This document shows, in pieces, positions 6,628-13,506 of a stretch of 15,243 nt of DNA. Positions within the stretch are counted from its first letter, which is position 1; each line of letters begins with the position of its first letter. The stretch is from Cellvibrio sp. (lineage in GTDB: Bacteria; Pseudomonadota; Gammaproteobacteria; Pseudomonadales; Cellvibrionaceae): positions 1-15,243 of the forward strand of contig JAJQJO010000069.1 of the NCBI GenBank assembly GCA_021323495.1, read 5' to 3'. The notes under the pieces are model-generated. The model was not told the DNA's origin. It searched no databases and worked only from the letters and a program-made list of their open reading frames with translations. The position numbers were made by a program, and so were the translations under genes.

Positions 6628-8142
6628 ATGAATTTATTGTCAAAATGGGCTAAGCCATTAGTGCCGGGTTGTTGTGCGATGGTTATGAGTTTATCTGGAA
6701 GCGGGGCATCAGCCGCTAGCTGTGAGTATAAAATAGCGAATGAGTGGGGCAGCGGTTTTACTGCCAGCATCCGTATCACCAATGACGGCACAGCGCCCGT
6801 TGCCGGGTGGTCGCTGGGTTGGAATTACAGTGACGGCTCGCGTGTGACTAGCAGTTGGAATGCCACCCTGTCTGGTGCGAATCCTTATACGGCGGTACCG
6901 TTAAATTGGAACAGCACTATCCCGGTGGGTTCCAGCGTGGAGTTTGGCATACAGGGCACCAACGGCGGCAGCAAAGCGCAGGTGCCAGTCTTATCGGGTG
7001 CGGTATGTACGGGCACTCCTGCTTCAAGCGTGGCGCCGGCGAGTTCGAGCCAAGCGCGATCCAGTTCAAGTATTGCCAGCCTGCGTTCATCTTCCAGTGT
7101 GGTTGTTACATCGTCATTGCGCAGCTCGAGCCTTGCCTCTGTTGCAGGCCAAATGTGCAATTGGTATGGCACGTTAACGCCGCTGTGCGTTACGGCCACC
7201 AGTGGATGGGGTTATGAGAATGGTAAAAGTTGTGTCGCTGTTGCTACTTGCCGTGCGCAGCCGGCACCTTTCGGGATAGTAGGTGCAGCGTCCAGTGTGC
7301 GCTCTTCAGTGGCTACCTCAGCGAGCGTTCCCAGCTCGGTGCGTAGTTCTGCGAATAGTTCTGCGAGTCGCTCCGCCAGTAGCATTCCCCCCATTGTTGG
7401 CGGCTGCGATGGTTATGCGACGCGTTACTGGGATTGCTGTAAGCCCCACTGTGGGTGGTCGGGTAATGTCCCGTCACTGGTTGCGCCATTGCAAAGTTGT
7501 GCAGCAAACAATTCGCGCCTGAGCGATTTGACGGTAGCCAGCAGTTGCGACGGTGGCAATGCACACATGTGCTGGGGGCTGGCGCCCTTCGCGGTAAGCG
7601 ATACCCTGGCGTACGGATATGCCGCTACTTCGAGTGGTGATGTGTGCGGTCGCTGTTACCAGCTCCAATTCACCGGTAGTTCACACAACTCTCCGGGCGA
7701 TCCCGGATCAGCTGCCCTGGCAGGCAAAACCATGATTGTACAGGCGACCAATATTGGTTACGACGTGGGTGGTGGCCAATTCGATATCCTGGTTCCCGGT
7801 GGTGGAGTAGGGGCGTTTAATGCTTGCTCCGCGCAGTGGGGCGTTTCCAATTCTGAATTGGGCGCGCAGTACGGTGGTTTATTGGCCGCCTGTAAACAGG
7901 AGTTGGGTTATAACGCCAGCCTTGCGCAATATAAATCCTGTCTGATTGGTCGCTGCAACAGTGTCTTCGGTACCCGCGGTTTAACGGAGTTGCAAAGGGC
8001 CTGTACCTGGTATGCCGATTGGTTCCAGGCGGCGGACAACCCCGCACTGAAATATAAAGAGGTTGCTTGCCCGGCAGAGCTAACATCCCGTTCGGGCATG
8101 AACCGCGGTGTGTTAAACGATATTAAAACCAACTGTAATTAG
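6628..8142 (+). CDS. cel45A: Secreted endo-beta-1,4-glucanase, GH45, with CBM2 and CBM10
   Basis: Exported cellulase of 504 aa that cuts internal beta-1,4 bonds in cellulose by inversion. A signal peptide (1-29, cleavage near SGASA) leads to a CBM2 (31-128, framed by C32 and C127, with Trp40, Trp77 and Trp94 as likely cellulose-contact residues), a Ser-rich linker (130-173), a CBM10 (176-209, with C177, W179, Y180, C187, W194, C202, C208), a second Ser linker (220-253), and the GH45 domain (258-504). In it TRYWDCCKPHCGW (265-277) supplies the catalytic base Asp269 and QFDILVPGGGVG (384-395) the acid Asp386, as judged from Humicola Cel45A. Many cysteines fit a disulphide-rich fold. The order and length match C. 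japonicus Cel45A (CelB). GGAGG (6615-6619) is 8 nt before ATG 6628; ATG 6621 is out of frame. It is a single-gene unit ended by a strong terminator. Confidence 0.95.
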   Translation: MNLLSKWAKPLVPGCCAMVMSLSGSGASAASCEYKIANEWGSGFTASIRITNDGTAPVAGWSLGWNYSDGSRVTSSWNATLSGANPYTAVPLNWNSTIPVGSSVEFGIQGTNGGSKAQVPVLSGAVCTGTPASSVAPASSSQARSSSSIASLRSSSSVVVTSSLRSSSLASVAGQMCNWYGTLTPLCVTATSGWGYENGKSCVAVATCRAQPAPFGIVGAASSVRSSVATSASVPSSVRSSANSSASRSASSIPPIVGGCDGYATRYWDCCKPHCGWSGNVPSLVAPLQSCAANNSRLSDLTVASSCDGGNAHMCWGLAPFAVSDTLAYGYAATSSGDVCGRCYQLQFTGSSHNSPGDPGSAALAGKTMIVQATNIGYDVGGGQFDILVPGGGVGAFNACSAQWGVSNSELGAQYGGLLAACKQELGYNASLAQYKSCLIGRCNSVFGTRGLTELQRACTWYADWFQAADNPALKYKEVACPAELTSRSGMNRGVLNDIKTNCN

Positions 8143-8205
8143 CCTGCCATCGCGTCTTTATTTAAATTACTGTTGTGAGTAACGAGTGATAAAAGGTAGT
8201 GCAAT

Positions 8206-8245
8206 AAAAAAACAATGTGTGCAATCGCGCACATTGTTTTTTTTT
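8206..8245. terminator. Strong Rho-independent terminator after cel45A
   Basis: The stem arms ACAATGTGTGC (8212-8222) and GCGCACATTGT (8227-8237) pair fully with one G-T wobble around a 4-nt loop AATC. A T-run fills 8236-8245, and seven A residues on the 5' side (8206-8212) make it functional in both directions. It lies about 65 bp after the cel45A stop. Confidence 0.93.
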
Positions 8246-8290
8246 CTATCTGTTCGATACCAAACCCTCGCTGTACCAAACTCTGGGCTA

Positions 8291-8330
8291 CACTCACAGG
8301 GAAACATGAGTGCTGTTTCCCCTATTTTTA
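8291..8330 (+). promoter_or_regulatory. Overlapping inverted repeats in the leader of the RHH-like gene
   Basis: Two exclusive pairings share bases: CACTCA (8291-8296) with TGAGTG (8307-8312), and GGGAAACA (8299-8306) with TGTTTCCC (8314-8321), the latter a perfect 8-bp stem with a 7-nt loop followed by CTATTTTTA. The second resembles an intrinsic terminator just 30 nt before the start codon at 8352, and TGAGTG forms most of its loop. It could be an attenuator/antiterminator pair, a second terminator for cel45A, or an operator bound by the downstream ribbon-helix-helix-like protein. A weak -10-like TACACT lies at 8289-8294. Confidence 0.5.
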
Positions 8331-8351
8331 GACCTGGAAGAGGCTGTTGTT

Positions 8352-8687
8352 ATGATGTTAAAAGAGCTTGTTGCCCAGTGGGAATCCCATGCTCACGGCG
8401 TGCTGACCAAAGAAACCTACGCGGTGCATTTGTTGGTAGAAGATGCGGCAAAAATTGATGCGTTGGCAGAGATGTACCCCAAGCGCACCAAAGAGCAATT
8501 GATCAGTGAATTATTGTCGGCGGCGCTAGGACAATTGGAAGAAAGTTTTCCCTACGTGCAGGGGCCAACAGTCGTGGCTACCGATGAAATGGGCGATGCA
8601 ATTTATGAAGATATAGGCCCAACACCGCGCTTTATGGAGCTGACAAAAAAACACCTTATGCAGCATAAAAACCGGAACGGTGAATAA
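8352..8687 (+). CDS. Conserved small protein with ribbon-helix-helix-like core
   Basis: A 111-aa soluble protein. Residues about 23-65 read as a short strand (YAVHLLVED) followed by two helices (AAKIDALAEMYP and TKEQLISELLSAALGQLEE), the arrangement of ribbon-helix-helix proteins. The rest includes a conserved-looking YVQGPTVVATDEMGDAIYED segment and a basic C-terminus. I recall similar proteins throughout Pseudomonas and relatives, some carrying a database name of type 1 pilus tip component; nothing in this sequence (no signal peptide, no pilin features) supports that name. The start ATG 8352 follows GGAAGAGG (8336-8343) at 8 nt; the longer frame from 8310 would begin inside the leader hairpin. 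It stands alone: terminator-bounded upstream and convergent with the MATE gene, with 20 bp between stops. Function is unknown; DNA or RNA binding is possible. Confidence 0.8.
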   Translation: MMLKELVAQWESHAHGVLTKETYAVHLLVEDAAKIDALAEMYPKRTKEQLISELLSAALGQLEESFPYVQGPTVVATDEMGDAIYEDIGPTPRFMELTKKHLMQHKNRNGE

Positions 8688-8707
8688 TTCCGATTGCTGT
8701 TACTTAC

Positions 8708-10042
8708 TTAATCGATACTTTTTCTCAGACGGGGAAAATAAATTCCCAGGCAAAGTGCCCGTGCAATAACATACATAATAAATGCAATCCACAGTCCCTG
8801 GTTGCCTGCTACGGGTACCAGCAGCCAGGCTGCCGCAACAAAAATCAATAGTGAAAATAACGAGGCATCGCGCATATCCCGGCCGCGCGTTGCGCCAATA
8901 AAAATACCATCCAATTGAAAAGCTGCAAACGATAAAAGCACATAGACGGCAGCATAAACCAAATAGTGCTGCGCTTCTTGCTGGATTGCTATCAACGGAT
9001 TCAGGGCATTAATGAGTGCTGAGCCAAAGATAAACATACATATCGTCAAACCCAACGCGCAGATTGCGGCAATTTGTGTTGAGCTGATAATTGCACGATC
9101 GAATAGCGGACGATTGCGTCCCCCTATGGTTTTACCTACCAGTGATTCCAGTGCAAACGCAAAACCATCGAGAAAAAATGCCGAGAACGAAATAAATTGC
9201 AGCAGTATATGGTTGGCGGCAAGTATGGTATCGCCAAATTGCGCGCTCTGGTTAGTAAACCAACCGAAGCCGGTTAACAAAAACAGCGTGCGCCACATAA
9301 TATCGGTATTGGTTTTCAAGGTATTGATAATGGCCGCGCGCTGCAGGATCTTCTTCCAAAAGAAAAAATTGTCGGGCGATGGCGAGGTAGAGCGAAAGAA
9401 TGCAAACAGCATTGCGCCGCCCAGGATAAAACATATCCATTCTGCGATCAGGGTACCCAGGGCTATTCCACGTACGCTCCAATCCAGAACTATGACAAAA
9501 AATACATCTAACAATAAATTAATGCCGTTGAGCAATAATTGTAACCACAGCAACCCGCGTGTTTGTCCGAGGCCAATGAGGGTGCCGATAATGGCATAGG
9601 TTCCGAGTGTCGCCGGGGCGCCCCAGATGCGTATTGCCATATAATCCTGCGCGCTTTGTTCAACGGCAACGCTGCCATCCAACAACCAAAATGCCAGCGC
9701 GCCCACTGGATATTGGGCAATGACCAACACTAACCCAATCGCAATACCGAGTAAGAGCGCGCGTATAAATGCGGAGCGCACTTCGGTGTGATCACCGGCA
9801 CCGGCAGCTTGTGCGGTAAAACCGCTGGTGCCCATGCGTAAAAAGCCAAAACCCCAATACACAAAACTGAAAATCAATGAACCCAGGGCAATCGCGCCTA
9901 CCGCAGCGGCATTGTCGCTGTGGCCAATTACGGCGGTGTCCACCAAACCCAATAAAGGGACAGCGGCATTGGCGAGAATAATCGGAATTGCCATGTGGAT
10001 AATGGCGCGGCGGCTGGTTGGGATGGGGGCGGGAAAGGTCAC
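8708..10042 (-). CDS. MATE-family efflux transporter, DinF type
   Basis: Inner-membrane multidrug/organic-cation antiporter of the MATE family, about 444 aa with about twelve hydrophobic helices. The first helix carries IPIILANAAVPLLGLVDTAVIGH, then SFVYWGFGFLRMGTSGFTAQAAG, and the second half has AANHILLQFISFSAFFLDGFAFALESLVG and AFQLDGIFIGATRGRDMRDA, all closely matching E. coli DinF as I remember it. The frame is open upstream to TTG 10087, which has AAGGA 7 nt before it. I prefer GTG 10042 because it gives an N-terminus of DinF length and because TATACT (minus strand, a few dozen bases upstream) could be a -10 box placed between the two starts; the TTG alternative adds 15 residues. Members export cationic drugs or oxidised compounds using Na+ or H+; DinF in E. 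coli is SOS-linked through lexA, but no lexA lies here. Substrate cannot be told. Confidence 0.9.
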   Translation of the reverse strand: MTFPAPIPTSRRAIIHMAIPIILANAAVPLLGLVDTAVIGHSDNAAAVGAIALGSLIFSFVYWGFGFLRMGTSGFTAQAAGAGDHTEVRSAFIRALLLGIAIGLVLVIAQYPVGALAFWLLDGSVAVEQSAQDYMAIRIWGAPATLGTYAIIGTLIGLGQTRGLLWLQLLLNGINLLLDVFFVIVLDWSVRGIALGTLIAEWICFILGGAMLFAFFRSTSPSPDNFFFWKKILQRAAIINTLKTNTDIMWRTLFLLTGFGWFTNQSAQFGDTILAANHILLQFISFSAFFLDGFAFALESLVGKTIGGRNRPLFDRAIISSTQIAAICALGLTICMFIFGSALINALNPLIAIQQEAQHYLVYAAVYVLLSFAAFQLDGIFIGATRGRDMRDASLFSLLIFVAAAWLLVPVAGNQGLWIAFIMYVIARALCLGIYFPRLRKSID

Positions 10043-10110
10043 AGTCGATCCGTTAGTATTAGCGTAACGGCACGAGTATAAATACAAACAATAATCCTTG
10101 CTGCATAAAT

Positions 10111-10135
10111 AAAAAACCCGGCTAATTGCCGGGTT
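10111..10135 (-). terminator. Terminator of the tonB-exbB-exbD operon, overlapping the exbD stop codon
   Basis: Read on the minus strand, AACCCGGC (complement of 10128-10135), a 5-nt loop AATTA and GCCGGGTT (complement of 10115-10122) are followed by a T-run into TTATTTAT. The exbD stop codon TAG (10122-10124) lies in the loop and second arm of the hairpin. The MATE gene starts 70-90 bp further on, so it probably has its own promoter. Confidence 0.88.
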
Positions 10136-10535
10136 CTGTTACGAAGCCTAATTTTAAAATCCCTGCTCGCTGCACTGCGGCCATGGTTTTGATTACGTGT
10201 TCGTAATCGACGGTTTTATCACCGCGAATATGCACTTCCGGCTGTGGTTGTTTACCGGCTTCGGTTGCCAGGCGCAATTCAAGCTCCTCCATGGTGACCT
10301 GGGTTTCATTCCAATAAATATTGCCATCTGCATTTACTGCAAGGTTGACAGTTTCCGGTTTTAATTCATTGGGCGTGTTATCTGCACGCGGCAGGTCTAC
10401 TTTTACCGAGTGTGTTAATACCGGCACAGTGATGATAAAAATAATAAGCAATACCAACATGACATCCACCAAAGGTGTCATGTTGATCTCATTCATTACT
10501 TCTGTGTCGTCGTCGAGTCCACCGCCGAAGGCCAT
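10122..10535 (-). CDS. exbD: ExbD/TolR-family biopolymer transport protein
   Basis: A 137-aa inner-membrane protein that, with ExbB, turns the proton gradient into TonB motion. Short cytoplasmic N-terminus, one transmembrane helix (about 22-41) with the essential proton-pathway Asp24 in TPLVDVMLVLLIIFI, then a periplasmic ExbD/TolR domain (about 45-137) with NLAVNADGNIYWN, HIRGDKTVDYEHVIKTMAAVQRAG and GFVTEP. Its ATG (10535) lies 3 nt after the exbB stop, with AAGGGG in the end of exbB as ribosome binding site, indicating translational coupling. The order tonB-exbB-exbD means the operon partner is the TonB-like protein upstream. There is one exbD copy, unlike Xanthomonas, which has two. Confidence 0.94.
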   Translation of the reverse strand: MAFGGGLDDDTEVMNEINMTPLVDVMLVLLIIFIITVPVLTHSVKVDLPRADNTPNELKPETVNLAVNADGNIYWNETQVTMEELELRLATEAGKQPQPEVHIRGDKTVDYEHVIKTMAAVQRAGILKLGFVTEPGN

Positions 10536-10538
10536 GGT

Positions 10539-11255
10539 TTATACCCCTTTGCGTGGAGAAAGTTTGGTAATGACACCTTTGTTTTGCATCGGGCTGCCGG
10601 TAATAAAATAGGCATGTAATTGGTGCGCAAAACGGTTGAGCTTGTTGAGCAAACCTTTATTTGCGCGTGTGAGCGCGTTGTAGCCCAGTACCGCCGGAAT
10701 CGCGACCGCCAAACCAAATGCAGTCATGATCAGGGCTTCACCCACCGGGCCTGCCACTTTGTCGATGCTCGCCTGGCCGGAAACGCCGATACCCACCAAT
10801 GCGTGATAAATACCCCACACAGTGCCGAACAGACCAACAAACGGCGCAGTCGATCCAACCGATGCAAGGATCGCCAGTCCGCGTTGCAAGCGCTCTGCAC
10901 TTTCGTCGATAGAGCCGCGCAAACAAGCCGTGAGCCATTCAGCGAGTGGCAGGTGACCGTGCAAATCATCTTTGTGATTACTGTGATGGTCGAGCGCTGC
11001 CTGGCCTTCTTCCGCTAAATGACGGAACGGGGTAGAGCGGTCTTCCCCGAGCGTGCGCAAACCTTCGGCAAAACTTTGTGCATGCCAGAAATCATTCAAA
11101 CCCTGCGATGGGCGACGCAATCGCCATAAACCCCAGGCACGCACCACGATCACCCACCAACTGGCGATGGACATAAGTAATAAAATAATCGCAACGCCTT
11201 TGATCAGCGCATCGCCCTGCTGCCAAATGGAAGCAATGCCGTAAGGTGAATCCAT
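10539..11255 (-). CDS. exbB: ExbB, MotA/TolQ/ExbB proton-channel family protein
   Basis: A 238-aa inner-membrane subunit of the TonB energising complex. Three transmembrane helices are seen: about 18-36, 126-150 and 168-192, with a cytoplasmic domain between the first two. The family signature lies at ILASVGSTAPFVGLFGTVWGIYHAL (129-153), and PVGEALIMTAFGLAVAIPAVLGYN (170-193) forms the third helix lining the channel, with a Thr (T178) where ExbB proteins carry a functional Thr. Start ATG 11255 is preceded by AGAGG (complement of 11261-11265) at 5 nt. It is second in the operon, 64 bp after tonB and 3 bp before exbD. No long periplasmic N-terminal extension is present, as in E. coli-type ExbB. 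Confidence 0.94.
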   Translation of the reverse strand: MDSPYGIASIWQQGDALIKGVAIILLLMSIASWWVIVVRAWGLWRLRRPSQGLNDFWHAQSFAEGLRTLGEDRSTPFRHLAEEGQAALDHHSNHKDDLHGHLPLAEWLTACLRGSIDESAERLQRGLAILASVGSTAPFVGLFGTVWGIYHALVGIGVSGQASIDKVAGPVGEALIMTAFGLAVAIPAVLGYNALTRANKGLLNKLNRFAHQLHAYFITGSPMQNKGVITKLSPRKGV

Positions 11256-11319
11256 ACAAACCTCTGATACAAAAAATAAAGAAGTACAAAATTAAAAAGT
11301 GCAAACAAGCGTACAGCAA

Positions 11320-11832
11320 TCAGTGCAAATTAAATTCAACCGGTTGTTCATACCAGAAATCGATTTTCTTATCGCCCTGGGTTGCTGGCTGATAACGCCA
11401 CCGTTTCACTGCAGTTACCGCAGTAGTATCCAAACGCTTGAAACCGCTCGAGCGTTTTATTTTGACCTCGCCTACGGTGCCGTCAGCTTTGATCAGGATT
11501 TCCAATACCACTATCCCTTCCTCGCGCAAGCGGCGCGACAAACTCGGGTAGGCCGGCGCCGGGTTGCTCAACTGTCCAGCCTCTGCGCGTGGTGGCAACA
11601 CTGGCGCAGGTGTCGGTTCTGCTGGTTTGGGCTCAGCGGGTGGTTGCACCGGCGGCGGTGGTTCTGGCTCAGGTGCTTTTACCGCGCGTTCGGATGGCGG
11701 TGCTTTGGGTAAGGGTTTAGGTGCGGGCTTTGGCTCCGGCTTTTTTTCCGGCGGGGGTGGCGGTGGTGGTTCCGGCGGTGGTGGTGGAGCCTCGGGTTCA
11801 GCCATCACCAGGACGCCCTGGATGGTAGGCAT
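11320..11832 (-). CDS. tonB: TonB-family energy transducer; visible ORF lacks the N-terminal membrane anchor
   Basis: A 170-aa ORF with a long Pro-Glu/Pro-Lys periplasm-spanning region (11-88) and a C-terminal TonB domain (about 92-170) carrying AYPSLSRRLREEGIVVLEILI, DGTVGEVKIKRSSGFKRLD and AVKRWRYQPA, the part that grips TonB boxes of outer-membrane receptors. It is first in the tonB-exbB-exbD operon. Oddly, the ORF begins MPTIQGVLVMAEP with no hydrophobic anchor, although TonB must cross the inner membrane to meet ExbB/ExbD, and ATG 11832 has no good ribosome binding site. The same frame reads on upstream as a plausible FLTAVADVTPSDPEPVEIV, but stops at TAA (11890-11892); before that stop comes a hydrophobic run from ATG 11937. 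The gene may therefore be N-terminally damaged, or start unusually. TonB identity itself is firm. Confidence 0.85.
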   Translation of the reverse strand: MPTIQGVLVMAEPEAPPPPPEPPPPPPPEKKPEPKPAPKPLPKAPPSERAVKAPEPEPPPPVQPPAEPKPAEPTPAPVLPPRAEAGQLSNPAPAYPSLSRRLREEGIVVLEILIKADGTVGEVKIKRSSGFKRLDTTAVTAVKRWRYQPATQGDKKIDFWYEQPVEFNLH

Positions 11833-11919
11833 AACGATCTCGACTGGTTCAGGGTCAGAAGGTGTTACATCGGCGACTGCTGTGAGGAATTAACGGGATG
11901 TTAATAATAAGATGGCGCT

Positions 11920-11949
11920 AATGATAATATTTCTCATTGAATAAGGCAA
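11920..11949 (-). promoter_or_regulatory. Promoter with overlapping Fur-box-like site for tonB-exbB-exbD
   Basis: On the minus strand TTGCCT (complement of 11944-11949) and TATCAT (complement of 11921-11926) are spaced exactly 17 bp, a good sigma-70 promoter pointing at tonB. The 19-bp plus-strand sequence AATGATAATATTTCTCATT (11920-11938) covers the -10 box and spacer and fits the Fur 7-1-7 pattern (TGATAAT-A-TTTCTCA) with two mismatches in the right half. Iron repression of tonB-exbB-exbD is well known in other bacteria. The site assignment is inference from pattern. Confidence 0.6.
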
Positions 11950-11960
11950 TGAGAAATATT
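11926..11960. repeat. Perfect 14-bp inverted repeat with 7-bp spacer
   Basis: AATATTTCTCATTG (11926-11939) and its exact reverse complement CAATGAGAAATATT (11947-11960) are separated by AATAAGG. It overlaps the Fur-like site and both promoter hexamers of tonB. Each arm contains one TGAGAAA half-site, so the repeat could be a second Fur dimer arrangement, or a hairpin in transcripts that read through from the divergent gene side. Confidence 0.85.
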
Positions 11961-12092
11961 AACTGAGGTGCCTGAACCCGGGCAGTTGGGGCAAATGATC
12001 CTATATAACAGGATAAGCAGGGCTGGCATTGATCTCGGGTGCCAATGTTATACTCGGCCTCCCGCGTTAACACGCTCTGCCAGAAGGGTTCC

Positions 12093-13382
12093 ATGGAAAT
12101 CTTTGTATTACTTGGCCTGATCATATTGAACGGCCTTTTTGCGATGTCGGAAATCGCCATTGTCACCGCAAAAAAATCCCGGTTGATGGCGCTTGCTGCC
12201 AAAGGCAACAGCTCGGCGCAAGTTGCGTTGGAATTAGCTGAAGATCCCACGCAGTTTTTGTCGACCGTGCAGATCGGTATTACATCGATTGGAATCATGA
12301 ACGGTATTTTTGGAGAGTCCATCCTTGCTGAACCTTTTGCACTCTGGTTACAAACCTTTGGTGTGCCAGTGCACTTCAGCGATAACTTCGCGACCATTTT
12401 GGTGGTAGTCGTGGTGACTTATTTATCGATTGTTGTCGGTGAGTTGGTGCCCAAGCGAATTGGCCAGCTCAGCGCCGAACGCATCGCCTGTTATGTTGCC
12501 AGGCCAATGCAATTGCTTGCGGTGATTACCAAGCCCTTTGTGTATTTTTTATCGGGATCAACCCTTGCATTGATGCGCTTGTTTGGCTTTCACCAAACCC
12601 AAAACTCGCAAGTGACCCAGGAGGATATCCACGCAATTCTCGATGAAGGTTCCAGTTCGGGTGTCATCGAGCAGCAAGAACACGCGATGGTAAAAAATGT
12701 ACTGCGCCTGGAAGCGCGCAGTATTGTCTCCCTGATGGTGCCGCGCTCGGATATCGTTTATCTGGATACCGCTTTGTCGCTCGAAGAAAATTACCAGCGC
12801 GTCATGCAGTCACCGCATTCACGTTTTCCCGTGTGTACCAAACAAAGCGATAATTTAATCGGGGTTATTAATGCCAAGGAATTGTTGGCCGAAGCGATTC
12901 GCGGCAGTAAGGTAGATCTGGAATCCATGGCGCAGCCCTGCCATGTGGTACCGGAATCATTGACTGGAATGGAGCTGCTCGAATTTTTCCGTTCCTCGCA
13001 CAGCCAGATGGTATTTGTGGTGGATGAATATGGCGATCTCAAAGGGATAGTGACCCTGCAAGATTTATTGGAAGCACTTACCGGCGAATTTATTATGGGC
13101 GAGGGCGAAGACGCCTATATTATCCGGCGCGACGATGGTTCATTGTTGTTGGATGGCATGTTGGCCATTATTGATTTAAAGGATTGCCTGCAAATCGATG
13201 ATTTACCGGAAGAGGGCGATTACCAAACTCTCAACGGCTTGATTATGCTACTGATGGGACGCATGCCCGCTACCGGCGATAAGGTAGTTGTCCAACAATG
13301 GCAATTGGAAATTGTTGATATGGATGGCCGCCGTATTGATAAGGTACTCGCCTACAAACTGGATGATGGACAGTCCGAATAA
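12093..13382 (+). CDS. CNNM-domain (DUF21) / CBS-pair / CorC-HlyC-domain membrane protein, YtfL-like
   Basis: Inner-membrane protein of 429 aa from the family once called hemolysin/CorC-like. The N-terminal CNNM domain (about 1-175) has the opening helix with GLFAMSEIAIVTAKKSRLMALA (14-35), the QIGITSIGIMNGIFGE segment (60-75), a helix ILVVVVVTYLSIVVGELVPKRIG (102-124) and a further hydrophobic stretch at 140-165. Then come two CBS motifs (about 205-330) and a C-terminal FAD-pyrophosphatase-like CorC/HlyC domain (about 340-425) with GDYQTLNGLI. Start ATG 12093 follows AGAAGGG (12082-12088); the upstream in-frame ATG at 12039 has no such site and would prepend 18 unlikely residues. Family roles include Mg2+/Co2+ efflux, and E. 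coli YtfL (PaeA) affects polyamine export. Which applies here is not clear. A TATACT -10-like box lies near 12049. It is divergent from tonB. Confidence 0.9.
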   Translation: MEIFVLLGLIILNGLFAMSEIAIVTAKKSRLMALAAKGNSSAQVALELAEDPTQFLSTVQIGITSIGIMNGIFGESILAEPFALWLQTFGVPVHFSDNFATILVVVVVTYLSIVVGELVPKRIGQLSAERIACYVARPMQLLAVITKPFVYFLSGSTLALMRLFGFHQTQNSQVTQEDIHAILDEGSSSGVIEQQEHAMVKNVLRLEARSIVSLMVPRSDIVYLDTALSLEENYQRVMQSPHSRFPVCTKQSDNLIGVINAKELLAEAIRGSKVDLESMAQPCHVVPESLTGMELLEFFRSSHSQMVFVVDEYGDLKGIVTLQDLLEALTGEFIMGEGEDAYIIRRDDGSLLLDGMLAIIDLKDCLQIDDLPEEGDYQTLNGLIMLLMGRMPATGDKVVVQQWQLEIVDMDGRRIDKVLAYKLDDGQSE

Positions 13383-13506
13383 ATAATTCCCCCCGCATAC
13401 GTATTCATTTGTGTCTCGGCGTAGTTCTGCTTGGCATTAGCCTAACCAATGGGCTTTACTGATAAATCCATTGTTATAAAGACGCTAATAGCCTGCGGAG
13501 CTGCGC

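Noticed and set aside
9012..9599. 195-codon plus-strand ORF antisense to the MATE gene
   Set aside because: The composition (Asn/Ser/Arg/Lys-rich, no motif) is that of the complement of membrane helices; the MATE frame has clear homology motifs.
11564..11893. Glycine-rich plus-strand ORF over tonB
   Set aside because: It is the antisense of the proline codons of tonB, with no ribosome binding site; an artefact of the repetitive Pro/Glu coding.
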